Origin: Saccharothrix ecbatanensis
GTDB lineage: Bacteria; Actinomycetota; Actinomycetes; Mycobacteriales; Pseudonocardiaceae
Direction: 5' to 3'
DNA: 64,000 nucleotides
Assembly (NCBI RefSeq): GCF_014205015.1
Contig: NZ_JACHMO010000001.1
Coordinates: 3,844,001-3,908,000, forward strand
In this document: positions 54,625 through 63,269 of the stretch, piece by piece
How the letters are laid out: each line of letters begins with the position of its first letter
How positions within the stretch are numbered: position 1 is the stretch's first letter
Notes under the pieces: model-generated
The model's input: the letters and a program-made list of their open reading frames with translations, nothing else
Database searches by the model: none
Told to the model about the DNA's origin: nothing
Translations under genes and position numbers: made by a program

Positions 54625-54645
54625 TTTGTCAACCTCCGTGACAAA
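54625..54645. promoter_or_regulatory. ROK-type operator
   Basis: TTTGTCA-7 bases-TGACAAA is a perfect interrupted palindrome, with a third half-site TTTTGTCA at 54651-54658 overlapping the end of the ROK gene. It sits just upstream of the decayed permease/GH42/GH36 unit and resembles the TTTG...CAAA operators of ROK-family repressors. Confidence 0.65.
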
Positions 54646-54655
54646 GACCGTTTTG

Positions 54656-55819
54656 TCAGCTCAGCAGGGAGAAGATGGCGGTTCCCGCCGCTGCGCGTGC
54701 CCACTCGGAGAAGTCGAAGTCCTGCACGTCGAGCGCCGCGCTGCCGACCCCGCCTTCGGCCAGCCGGTCGATCTCGGCGTGCACGACATCCGCCGCGACG
54801 CGGTAGGTGTCCAACCCGTCGCCGGTGAGCACCACCTTCTCCGGGTCGACCGTGTTCTGGATCAGAGCGATCAGCCGCGCCAACGCCACACCGGCGGCCT
54901 CGACCGCCCGACGCTCCACACCATCCCCGGCGCGCGCCGCCTCGATGACCGCCCTGTAGTCACCGGAAGCCGAGCCGGCGTTGCGCACCACCGCGCCCTC
55001 GTTGAGCAGCCCGCTCGCGCAACCCCGATGGCCCCGTTCGCAGACCGGCCCGTCCGGGACGACGACCACGTGGTCCAACCGCCCGGCGGCACCGTGGGCG
55101 CCGCGCACCACTCGCCCGTCGACGACGAACCCGAAACCCAGCCCCGCGCCGATCGTCACCAAAGCCATCGACGACACACCGGCGCCGACCCGGCTCCACG
55201 CCTCCAACGCGGTCAGGGCGCTCACGTCGTTCTCGACCACCACCGGGAACCCCGTCGCCTCCGCGACCAACCGCCCGAGCGGCACGTCACCCGTCCAGCC
55301 GAGGAACGGCGACTGGTGGACCACCTCCGCGCCCGGGACGCCGGTCACCGCACCGGCAAGGCTGATCCCGACCGATGTCAACCGCGGGAACCGACCGCGA
55401 ACCTCTTCCACGTGGGCCGCGATCTGCATGACCACGTGATCGACGTCCTGAGCCGCGAGCGCCGCGCTCGAATGCTCCTGGACCGTCGCCGCCACGTCCG
55501 TCACGACCGCGTGCAGCGCGTCACCGGTGAGCTTGATCCCCAGGAAGTGGTGCGCAGACGCCACCACCTCCAAGACCTCCGAAGGACGGCCGGTCGTCGC
55601 CCGCAACTCGACCACGCCCTCCCGCACCAGCCCGACCTCGAGCAACTCCCGCGTCACCCGCGTCAGGCTGGTCCGCGACAACTCCAGCATGCGGGCCATC
55701 TCCGCACGCGGAAGACCGCCACGCGTCAACAACAGCCGCAACGCCGCACGGGAGGACGCGGAAAGCCGAGGCCAAGCCAGAGCGCCAACGCCTGGCGCCG
55801 CGACGGTAGGACGTGACAT
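54656..55819 (-). CDS. ROK-family transcriptional regulator
   Basis: 387-residue sugar-responsive repressor. The N-terminal winged helix (LPRAEMARMLELSRTSLTRVTRELLEVGLV) is followed by an actin-like ROK domain with SVGISLAGAVTG, VENDVSALTALEAW and TIGAGLGFGFVVDG. The zinc-binding region reads VCERGHRGCASG, lacking one of the usual Cys residues. The ATG at 55819 is preferred; an in-frame upstream start at 55852 is possible and neither has a strong ribosome binding site. It is a paralogue of the ROK gene at 63270. A matching operator lies just past its 3' end, in front of the GH36 unit. Confidence 0.87.
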   Translation of the reverse strand: MSRPTVAAPGVGALAWPRLSASSRAALRLLLTRGGLPRAEMARMLELSRTSLTRVTRELLEVGLVREGVVELRATTGRPSEVLEVVASAHHFLGIKLTGDALHAVVTDVAATVQEHSSAALAAQDVDHVVMQIAAHVEEVRGRFPRLTSVGISLAGAVTGVPGAEVVHQSPFLGWTGDVPLGRLVAEATGFPVVVENDVSALTALEAWSRVGAGVSSMALVTIGAGLGFGFVVDGRVVRGAHGAAGRLDHVVVVPDGPVCERGHRGCASGLLNEGAVVRNAGSASGDYRAVIEAARAGDGVERRAVEAAGVALARLIALIQNTVDPEKVVLTGDGLDTYRVAADVVHAEIDRLAEGGVGSAALDVQDFDFSEWARAAAGTAIFSLLS

Positions 55820-55888
55820 GACCGTCACCGTACGCGACCACGGAAGGGTCACCGCGGTGATGTCGGAGCAAGTGGGAGAGGTGTTTCG

Positions 55889-57790
55889 TCACGCCGTGGT
55901 GGTCGGCACCCAGACCCGCATCGGTCCGGGCGTCCGGTTGCCCACAGGAAGTACGGAACGGCGGCGAATGTGATCGGAGTGGAGCTGATCGCGGTGGCAG
56001 CGGCGGTGTAGAGCTTGTCGGTTGGCGGTGGTTCGACCGTGCCGCGCACGGTCAGGGCCCTGCGGGCTGCCCAGCAGGCCGGTGGTCGCAGGGCTGGTGG
56101 GCTCGATCCGGACGTCCTCCAGCATCACGTCGGCGGGCAGGTCGGCCTGTTCGACGCAGTAGACGAGGGGGCCGCGGGTCAGCGCGACGCAGCCGCGGAC
56201 GGCGTCGATGCGGGGGTGCGGTCGCACCACGCGCACAGGCATGTCCAGTTCGAGCACGACGGTCGCGCCGGCCGACCAGTCGCGCCGCAGCCTCAGGTAG
56301 CCGTTCCTGGGCACCGCGTCGACGGGTGCGCCATTGACGCGTACCCGGGTCGAGGTGCACCAGCCGGGCACGCGCAGCGACAGCGTGACCGGTGCGGAGG
56401 CGGTGACGGTCAGCTCCACGTGCCCGTGCCACGGGTAGTCGGTGCGGGTGGTGATCTCCACGGCGGTGCCGTCGACCTCGGTGTGGATGGTGCCGGCCGT
56501 GTAGAGGTGAACCTGCACGCCGTCGTGGTCGGTCGTGGTCGTGTAGCCGTGCAGGGAGGCGATCAGGCGGGCGAGGTTGGGCGGGCAGCAGGCACAGGAG
56601 TACCAGGGCAGGCGCTGCGCGGGCGCGTCCTCGTCCGAGCCGTCGTGGCCGGTGCGCACGTGCAGCGGGCTGGAGCGGAAGAAGTGCTTGCCGTCCAAGA
56701 AGGTGGCGACCGCGACCGCGTTGTACAGGGCGCGTTCCAGCTCGTCGGCGTAGCGGGACTCGCCTGTGGCCAGCAGCATGCGCCAGTTCCACTGCACCGA
56801 GGCGATGGCGGCGCACGTCGCGGCGTAGGCGCGGTCGGCGGGCAGCTCGTAGGGGTCGCCGAACGCCTCGTCCTGGTTGCGGGAGCCGTAGGCGCCGGTG
56901 ATATAGGTCTTGCTGCCGAACGCGTCGTCCCACAACCTGCCCGCCGCGGCCAGCAGTTCGTCGTCGTGGGTCTCCACCGCGACGTCGACCACCCCGGCCA
57001 GCAGGTACAGCTGCCGCACGGCGTGGCCCGCGACCTCGTCCGCCTCGCGGACCGGGACGCGGTCCTGGAGGTAGGCGGGGCCGAAGCGCTCGTCATCGAG
57101 CAGCCCGCGGCCGCGCAGGTCGATCATGCGGCGGGCGAGGTCGAGGTAGGGGCGGTGACCGGTGACCCGGTACAGCTCCACCAGGGCGGTCTCGACCTCG
57201 GGGTGCCCGTCGAGCCCGTCCGGGCCGTCGTCCGCGCCGAATGTCTCCACCAGCAGGTCGGCGAACCGCCGGGCCACCGCGAGCAGCTCCGAGCCCACGC
57301 CCGCCCGTGCGGCGGCCACGGCGGCCTGGAACAGGTGGCCGGCCACGTACAGCTCGTGACTGCGGTGCAGTTCCTGCCACCGGCGGTCGGGCTCGACGGC
57401 GGCGTAGTAGGAGTTGAGGTAGCCGTCGTCGCCCTGGGCCTTGGCCAGCAGCTCGGCGGTCGACTCGAGGAACGCCGCGAGCTTGGCGTCGCCGGGGTTC
57501 CCGGCCAGGTGCCAGGCCGCGGCTTCCAGGGTCTTGTGCACGTCGGAGTCGGCGAACCACACGTTGCGGAACTCGCCGGACTTTTCGCCTGTGACCAAGC
57601 GGAGGTTGTCCAGTGCGCCGGAAGCTGCCAGCTGCTTGACGCAGTGCGGCAGGGTGCGGGTGGCGTTGCGGTGCTGCCACTGCCCGAACAGGCTGTCCCG
57701 CTCGAAGGTGACGTCGTCCAACGCTGCCGGCCGCAGCGCGGTCCTGGCCTCCGCGGTGGGTCGCACGGGGCCGTGGTGCGGGTCGGTCAT
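55889..57790 (-). CDS. GH127 beta-L-arabinofuranosidase, C-terminus altered by paired frameshifts
   Basis: 633-residue cytoplasmic enzyme. GH127 features seen are NVWFADSDVHKTLEAAAWHL, KTYITGAYGSRNQDEAFGDPY and the cysteine cluster WYSCACCPPNLARL, which carries the nucleophile/zinc cysteines of the family. It would release arabinose from beta-L-arabinofuranosides taken up by the upstream transporter. Near the end the expected sequence (TVEPPPTDKLYTAAATAISS ... PYFLWA) lies in another frame. One extra base near 56056 and one missing base near 55940 would restore it, after which the frame returns for NRTPGPMRVWVP. About 39 residues are therefore altered. AAGGA lies 6 bases before the ATG, 28 bases after the GH51 gene. 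Confidence 0.88.
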   Translation of the reverse strand: MTDPHHGPVRPTAEARTALRPAALDDVTFERDSLFGQWQHRNATRTLPHCVKQLAASGALDNLRLVTGEKSGEFRNVWFADSDVHKTLEAAAWHLAGNPGDAKLAAFLESTAELLAKAQGDDGYLNSYYAAVEPDRRWQELHRSHELYVAGHLFQAAVAAARAGVGSELLAVARRFADLLVETFGADDGPDGLDGHPEVETALVELYRVTGHRPYLDLARRMIDLRGRGLLDDERFGPAYLQDRVPVREADEVAGHAVRQLYLLAGVVDVAVETHDDELLAAAGRLWDDAFGSKTYITGAYGSRNQDEAFGDPYELPADRAYAATCAAIASVQWNWRMLLATGESRYADELERALYNAVAVATFLDGKHFFRSSPLHVRTGHDGSDEDAPAQRLPWYSCACCPPNLARLIASLHGYTTTTDHDGVQVHLYTAGTIHTEVDGTAVEITTRTDYPWHGHVELTVTASAPVTLSLRVPGWCTSTRVRVNGAPVDAVPRNGYLRLRRDWSAGATVVLELDMPVRVVRPHPRIDAVRGCVALTRGPLVYCVEQADLPADVMLEDVRIEPTSPATTGLLGSPQGPDRARHGRTTANRQALHRRCHRDQLHSDHIRRRSVLPVGNRTPGPMRVWVPTTTA

Positions 57791-57818
57791 GGGGATTCCT
57801 TGTCAGCCCTCGTGACCG

Positions 57819-59348
57819 TCACGCCAGTGCGCCCGCAACAGTCACGAAGGAGTGCGCGGGCAGGTGCACCCGCAGTGTCGTGCCTTCGAACTTCACGCCC
57901 TCGTGCGCGCGCGGTGCCACGGCTTCGAGCGCCTCGGGCGTGTTGTGGGCCTGCAGCGTGTCGGCGGTGAGGATCGTCGCCTCGATGTCGCCCACGGTCC
58001 CGCCGCGCAGGTCGATCTCGACGTCCCGACCCGCGCCGGCGTCCAGGTTCGACAGCGAGACGAGCAGGCGGCCGTTCTTGCGGGAAGCCGAGACCGAGAC
58101 CGTCGGCAACGGCTTGCCGTCCACCTCTCGGGTCGGGATCCCGGCCGGGGTGTCCACGCGCAGCGACGCCGCGTCCTGGTGGCCCTTGTTCATCCGGAAC
58201 ACGTGGTAGGTCGGGGTGAGCACGAGCGCGCCGGAGTCCGGGTCGGTCAGGATCATCGCCTGGAGCACGTTGACCGTCTGCGCGATGTTGGCCATCACCA
58301 GGCGGTCGGCGTGCCGGTGGAAGATGTCGAAGTGGAGGCTCGCCACGAGTGCGTCGCGCATCGTGTTCTGCTGGTACAGGAACCCCGGGTTGGTGCCCGG
58401 CTCCACGTTCCACCAGGTGCCCCACTCGTCGAGCACGAGCCCGATCTCCTTGGTGGGGTCGTACACGTCCATGACGCGTCCGTGGCCGGTGAGCAGCTCG
58501 TCCGTGCGGTTGGCCTGGAGCATCGTGGCGTAGTACTCGTCTTCGGTGAAGACCGTCGCGTCGCCCTTGTCGCTCCACGTGCCGGAGATCGTGTAGTAGT
58601 GGACCGAGAGCGCCTGGTACAGCGGGCGCTCGACGCGTTGGCAGCCCAGGTGCGAGAGCTGCTTCATGAGGGTTTCGGTCCAGGCGTAGTCGAACTCCGC
58701 GGCGCCGGCCGCGATGCGGTAGAGCTTGTTGTCGCCGTAGTCGCGGCAGTAGGTCGCGAAACGGCGGGCCTCAAAGGCGTACTGCGCGGCCGACATGTTG
58801 CCGCCGCAGCCCCAGGCCTCGTTACCCAGCCCCCAGAACCGCACCGTCCACGGCTCCTCGCGCCCGTTGACCCTGCGCTCGCGCACGGCCGGGGACCCGC
58901 CCTGGCGGGTCACGTACTCCACCCACTCGCTCATCTCCTGAACCGTGCCGGAGCCGACGTTCCCGGACACGTACGGCTCGGTGCCCAGCAGCTCGCACAG
59001 CGCCATGAACTCGTGCGTGCCGAAATGGTTGTTCTCCTCGACCCCGCCCCAATGGGTGTTCACCATGACCGGCCGGTCCCCCTTGGGGCCGATGCCGTCA
59101 CGCCAGTGGTACTCGTCGGCGAAGCAACCGCCGGGCCAGCGCAGGTTCGGGATGCCGAGCGCGCGCAGAGCCTCGACCACGTCGAGACGGATGCCGCCCA
59201 CGTTCGGCACATCGGAATCCTCCCCCACGTAGAAGCCGCCGTAGATGCACCGGCCCAGGTGTTCGGCGAAGTGGCCGTACACGTGGCGGTTGATCACGGG
59301 ACCCTCGACGTCGAGGTTGACGACAGCGCGGACAGTGGCTTCGGTCAC
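57819..59348 (-). CDS. GH51 alpha-L-arabinofuranosidase
   Basis: 509-residue enzyme without a signal peptide, therefore intracellular. The start [39 protein letters not shown], the acid/base Glu in [11 protein letters not shown] and the nucleophile Glu in [11 protein letters not shown] are all typical of GH51. It removes alpha-L-arabinofuranosyl groups from arabino-oligosaccharides. The start is GTG with AGGAG 7 bases upstream. The gene lies 56 bases after the MalG-type permease and 28 bases before GH127, forming an arabinan-utilisation operon. Confidence 0.95.
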   Translation of the reverse strand: MTEATVRAVVNLDVEGPVINRHVYGHFAEHLGRCIYGGFYVGEDSDVPNVGGIRLDVVEALRALGIPNLRWPGGCFADEYHWRDGIGPKGDRPVMVNTHWGGVEENNHFGTHEFMALCELLGTEPYVSGNVGSGTVQEMSEWVEYVTRQGGSPAVRERRVNGREEPWTVRFWGLGNEAWGCGGNMSAAQYAFEARRFATYCRDYGDNKLYRIAAGAAEFDYAWTETLMKQLSHLGCQRVERPLYQALSVHYYTISGTWSDKGDATVFTEDEYYATMLQANRTDELLTGHGRVMDVYDPTKEIGLVLDEWGTWWNVEPGTNPGFLYQQNTMRDALVASLHFDIFHRHADRLVMANIAQTVNVLQAMILTDPDSGALVLTPTYHVFRMNKGHQDAASLRVDTPAGIPTREVDGKPLPTVSVSASRKNGRLLVSLSNLDAGAGRDVEIDLRGGTVGDIEATILTADTLQAHNTPEALEAVAPRAHEGVKFEGTTLRVHLPAHSFVTVAGALA

Positions 59349-59404
59349 GAATGGCTCCTGGTGGTCGAACGTCGTATCGGGTGTTCCGGATTGGTCGTGC
59401 CGGC

Positions 59405-60298
59405 TCAGCCTTTGATGGCTCCGGCCATGATGCCCGCGACCAGTTGCCTGCCCGCGAACACGAAGAGGATGAACAGGGGGATGGTGGAGAGCAGGGCTCC
59501 GGTGAGGATGAGCGGGTAGTCGGTGTAGTACTGCGACTGGAGTCCTTGGAGGGCGACGGGCAGGGTGGCGCTCTTGCTGTCGAGGATGATGTAGGGCCAG
59601 AAGAAGTTGGTCCAGCTACCCACGAAGGTGAAGAGGAACAGCATCGCCGCGGCCGGGCGGGCGGCCGGTAGTGCGATGTGCCAGAACGTTTTGATCAGCG
59701 AGGCGCCGTCGATGCGCGCGGCGTCGATGAGCTCGTCGGGTAGCGCCCCGCGTAGGAACTGGGTCATCCAGAACACGCCGAACGCGGTGACGAGGCTGGG
59801 CAGGATGACCGCCAGGAGGCTGCCGCGCAGGTTGAGGTGGTTCATGAGCAGGAAGAGCGGGACGACGCCGATCTGGGCGGGTACGGCCATGGTGGCGACG
59901 ACCGCGACCAGCAGGGCGTTGGAGCCGCGGAACCGGAGCTTCGCGAAGGAGAATCCCGCCAGGGTGGAGAACAGGACGACCGCGAGCGCGGTCGTGGCCG
60001 AGACGAACAGGGAGTTCAGGGCCGCGGCGACGAGGTTGATGTCGGCGGTGAGGACTCGTCGGATCGAGTTGATCAGGTTGGGTCCGACGGTGAGGGTGGG
60101 CTCGTCGGAGTAGATCACGTCGTTGGTCCAGCTACCGACCACGATGGTCCAGTAGAACGGGAACGCCCCGATGGCGGCGACGATCATGAGTGTCGCGTAG
60201 GTCGCCCATCCGGGGCGGCGGGCCTCGCCGAAGGTCTCGCGGCGCTTGCCCGGGCGCGACGTGGCCCGTCGGGCTCCGGGTTGGAGGGTCGTGGTCAT
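59405..60298 (-). CDS. Carbohydrate ABC transporter permease, MalG type (arabinan locus)
   Basis: 297-residue membrane permease with a basic N-terminal segment, first helix [24 protein letters not shown] loop [21 protein letters not shown] and C-terminus GIMAGAIKG. The ATG at 60298 overlaps the MalF-type stop by 4 bases (ATGA); the frame is open further upstream but within the preceding gene. It probably imports arabino-oligosaccharides, since intracellular GH51 and GH127 genes follow. Confidence 0.92.
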   Translation of the reverse strand: MTTTLQPGARRATSRPGKRRETFGEARRPGWATYATLMIVAAIGAFPFYWTIVVGSWTNDVIYSDEPTLTVGPNLINSIRRVLTADINLVAAALNSLFVSATTALAVVLFSTLAGFSFAKLRFRGSNALLVAVVATMAVPAQIGVVPLFLLMNHLNLRGSLLAVILPSLVTAFGVFWMTQFLRGALPDELIDAARIDGASLIKTFWHIALPAARPAAAMLFLFTFVGSWTNFFWPYIILDSKSATLPVALQGLQSQYYTDYPLILTGALLSTIPLFILFVFAGRQLVAGIMAGAIKG

Positions 60299-61299
60299 CG
60301 CTTGGCTCCGTTCTCCGAGGCGATCTTCCGGGCGATCAGGAAGTTGATCAGTCCGATGAGGACGATCAGCAGGAGGAGGAGCCAGGCGATCGCGGCGGAG
60401 CGGCCGAGGTTGGCGTGCCGCCAGCCGACTTCCCACAGGTAGAGCGTGATCGTCTTCCACTGGCCGTCGGCGCCGCCGACGGGTCCGTTGCCGCCGGCGC
60501 CGCCGAACATGCGGGGTTCGTCGAAGATCTGGAGGTTTCCGATGGTGGTGGTGATGATCACGAAGATGAGCGTCGGGCGCAGCATCGGGATGGTCACCGA
60601 GAAGAAGCGGCGGACCCGGGTCGCGCCGTCGATGCTCGCCGCCTCGTACAGGTCGCGGGGGATGGCCTGCATGCCGGCGAGCAGGATGAGCGCGTTGTAG
60701 CCGGTCCAGCGGAAGGAGACCATCGTGGAGATCGCGACGTGGCTGGCCGTCGAGGAGCCGGTCCACTGGACCTCCGGCAGGCCGACGGTGGCGAGGAGGT
60801 TGTTGATGAGCCCGAACTGGTCGCCGAACAGGTTGGAGAAGATGATCGCCACCGCGACCGGGGCGGCCACGTAGGGCAGCAGGACGGCCATGCGCCAGAA
60901 CGTCCCGGCCCGCAGGTTCGCGTCCAGCACCGCCGCGATGAACATCGCCGCGATCAGCTGGGGCACCGCGGTGAACACGAAGATCGACAGGGTGTTGAAC
61001 ACCGATTTCCAGAACACGTCCTGGCCGAGGACCGCGGTGAAGTTGTCCAGGCCGACGAAGTCGCCCTGCCCGCCGATGGTGTGCCAATCGTGCAGGGCGA
61101 CCCATCCGGTGTAGAACATCGGCGCGAGCCCGAACAGCAGGAACAGGATGAAGAACGGCGCGATGTAGAGATACGGCGATACCCGCAGGTCGAGTCCGGC
61201 GGCCGTGACCCGTCGCCTGGAGCCGCGCTGCGGACGCCGGCGTTCCGGGGCCGGGGCATCGGTTCTGAGCCCTGGCGCCGGGTCGTGTGTGGTTGTCAT
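60295..61299 (-). CDS. Carbohydrate ABC transporter permease, MalF type (arabinan locus)
   Basis: 334-residue membrane permease. A Pro/Arg-rich N-terminus of about 35 residues is followed by the first helix (YLYIAPFFILFLLFGLAPMFYTG). The EAA loop reads EAASIDGATRVRRFFSVTIPML. It lies 67 bases after the binding-protein gene and overlaps the MalG-type gene by 4 bases. No ATPase gene is present in the operon. Confidence 0.92.
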   Translation of the reverse strand: MTTTHDPAPGLRTDAPAPERRRPQRGSRRRVTAAGLDLRVSPYLYIAPFFILFLLFGLAPMFYTGWVALHDWHTIGGQGDFVGLDNFTAVLGQDVFWKSVFNTLSIFVFTAVPQLIAAMFIAAVLDANLRAGTFWRMAVLLPYVAAPVAVAIIFSNLFGDQFGLINNLLATVGLPEVQWTGSSTASHVAISTMVSFRWTGYNALILLAGMQAIPRDLYEAASIDGATRVRRFFSVTIPMLRPTLIFVIITTTIGNLQIFDEPRMFGGAGGNGPVGGADGQWKTITLYLWEVGWRHANLGRSAAIAWLLLLLIVLIGLINFLIARKIASENGAKR

Positions 61300-61366
61300 C
61301 AGAGGTTCCGTTTCCCTCTCGTTTCCGGCGGGCCGGGCCCTGCCGGGACCCGGCCCGCCTGTCTCG

Positions 61367-62665
61367 TCAGTTGAGCGATTCGAGTTCGGAGAGGACCTGC
61401 GCCCAGGACTGGTCGACGCTCTGCGACTTGTCCACGTCGACCCGGTTGAGGCCGGCGACGATCACGTCGTGGACCTTCTTGTAGTTCGGGCCCTTGAACG
61501 GGACAACCTTGACCGCCGCGGCCCGGTCGGCCCAGATTTGGCCGGTGGGAGCGTTGTTGAAGAACGGGCTGGTCAGCGGCAGGAGCTTCGGGGAGTTCAT
61601 CGCCTCGACCTGGCTCGGGGACCCGCCGCCGTTCTTCACGGCCGCGTCCAGCGCCACCTCGGCGGAGGTGAGGTAGGCGGCCAGGTCCTTGGCCTCCTCG
61701 GGGTGCTTGCACTGGGCCGGGACGGAGAGATAGGACCCTCCCCAATTGCCGCCGCCGCCGGGGAAGACGTTGGCGATGTCCCAGCCGACGAAGTCATCGC
61801 CCGCGTTGCCCTTGATCGTGCCCGACATCCACGACGGCGCCATGACGACGGCGAAGGTGTCGTTGCGCTTGAAGGAGGCGTTCCAGTCCGAGGACCACTG
61901 CGTCAGGCCCGCGGACTGCTTCTGCTCGGTGCCGTGCTTGAGCACGGTCCGGAAGATCTTCTCGACCTCGGAGCCGGCGAGGTTCTTGCGCGTGCCGTCC
62001 TTGTTCTCGTAGGCGTACTCGACCTGGTTGACCATGCCGGTGTAGGCGCCCTGCACCGACTCGAACCAGGCCGAGTCCGACTTCGCCGTGAACTCCGCGC
62101 CGACTTCGTAGAACCGTTCCCAGGTCGCGTTGTCGCCGCCGAGGTATGCGGCGACCGCCTCGCGGTCGGAAGGCAGACCGGCCGCCTTGAACAGGTCGGC
62201 GCGGTACGCGACGGCCTGGGGGCCGATGTCGGTGCCGTAGCCGATGACCTTGCCGTCCTCGGTGGTCGCCGCCCCTGACTTCCAGTCGAACCAACGATCC
62301 TCGAGCTCGGGGTCGGACAGGTCGACGAAGCGGTCGGAGAACTTCTTGAACTCCCCGAGCCAGTCGACTTCGAGCGCTTCGACGCAGGCCAGACCCGAGT
62401 CCTGGCCGACGAAGTTGAGCAGCTTCTCGCGCTGGTCGTCGCCGCCTCCGGCGGTCGCGTACTCGACAGTGACGTTGGGGTGCTTGGCCTCCCACTGCTC
62501 GATGTAGGGGCCGTATCCCCAATCGCCGAACGTGGCGATCTCCAGGACGATCTTGCCGTCCCCTGTTGGCTTCGACCCGTCGGTCGAGCAGCCCGCGAGG
62601 ACGAGAGCAGCAGCGGTCGCGGCGGCGATGGCGGCCGACGCACGGTTCACTATCGATGTTCTCAT
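61367..62665 (-). CDS. Sugar ABC transporter substrate-binding lipoprotein (arabinan locus)
   Basis: 432-residue extracellular lipoprotein. The signal peptide ends in the lipobox LVLAGC with Cys27. The SBP fold contains IVLEIATFGDWGYGPYIEQWE and, in the second lobe, DTFAVVMAPSWMSGTIKG. The ATG at 62665 (MRTSIVNRAS) best fits the signal peptide, although only a weak GAAAGAA lies upstream; the open frame extends 18 codons further. It is the first gene of the arabinan operon, facing the divergent ROK gene about 600 bases away. Confidence 0.9.
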   Translation of the reverse strand: MRTSIVNRASAAIAAATAAALVLAGCSTDGSKPTGDGKIVLEIATFGDWGYGPYIEQWEAKHPNVTVEYATAGGGDDQREKLLNFVGQDSGLACVEALEVDWLGEFKKFSDRFVDLSDPELEDRWFDWKSGAATTEDGKVIGYGTDIGPQAVAYRADLFKAAGLPSDREAVAAYLGGDNATWERFYEVGAEFTAKSDSAWFESVQGAYTGMVNQVEYAYENKDGTRKNLAGSEVEKIFRTVLKHGTEQKQSAGLTQWSSDWNASFKRNDTFAVVMAPSWMSGTIKGNAGDDFVGWDIANVFPGGGGNWGGSYLSVPAQCKHPEEAKDLAAYLTSAEVALDAAVKNGGGSPSQVEAMNSPKLLPLTSPFFNNAPTGQIWADRAAAVKVVPFKGPNYKKVHDVIVAGLNRVDVDKSQSVDQSWAQVLSELESLN

Positions 62666-62831
62666 CGTGGTTCTTTCGTAGTGGGGATTGACGCAGGACA
62701 GGGTTGTCCGCGTCGGCATGGCGGGCTCGACTCCCGCCGTCGTGAGGAGCCGAGCCCAGGTGCTCGGTCTGGCGCTGCGGGAACGCTCACAGGCCGGTTG
62801 GGACTCGGTTGGCTGTGAGCCGAGTCCCTCG

Positions 62832-62978
62832 TCAGGCCGCGGTGCAGGAAACCGAGTCGGCTTCGCGGGCCTTGCCGGTCGCGGATCCGATGAATCCGAA
62901 CGAGAACGAGGTAGCGGGTTGGGGGTTCGGCGCCCGGCTCGTGAGCGTCGCCGTGATCGTCCGGCCGTCCTTGGTGAT
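62832..62978 (-). pseudogene. C-terminal fragment of a CBM2 domain
   Basis: The minus-strand frame ending at 62832 reads DGRTITATLTSRAPNPQPATSFSFGFIGSATGKAREADSVSC and matches the last two strands and closing Cys of CBM2 (compare TVTAKNASWNGTVRPGESASFGFIG in the GH26 protein). The first half of the domain, any catalytic domain and a start codon are absent. It is a leftover of a secreted hydrolase gene. Confidence 0.55.
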
Positions 62979-63269
62979 CCTGCGGGTTGTCCGAGAGCCC
63001 GGGGTTGGCGTGCCCGACATGGTCCGTCCTTTCACGTCCGCCGCCACGACGTGGGCCGCCCCGTGACCGTGGTCGTCGGCGAGACCAAGCGCGGTGTTGG
63101 CGGTGACCCAAACCCTTGTGTGGTGCAGGTTACGTACTCGCGCCCAGTTTGCCAACATGCGTGACTAACTAACATGGTCAAAACTGGCAAGCTCGCGGGT
63201 AACCTGGCGGTTCAACGAACCCACCGTGTCCGACCGGGATCAAGCTGTTACATATGGAGGAAGCACGGC
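62979..63269. promoter_or_regulatory. Divergent promoter region of the ROK gene and arabinan operon
   Basis: The stretch becomes AT-richer at 63130-63200 and contains TTGCCA (63149-63154) and TGGCAA (63185-63190) as an inverted pair, with the tandem ACTAACTAAC between them. These are plausible sites for the ROK regulator encoded from 63270. No gene is visible apart from the CBM2 relic at 62832-62978. Confidence 0.45.
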
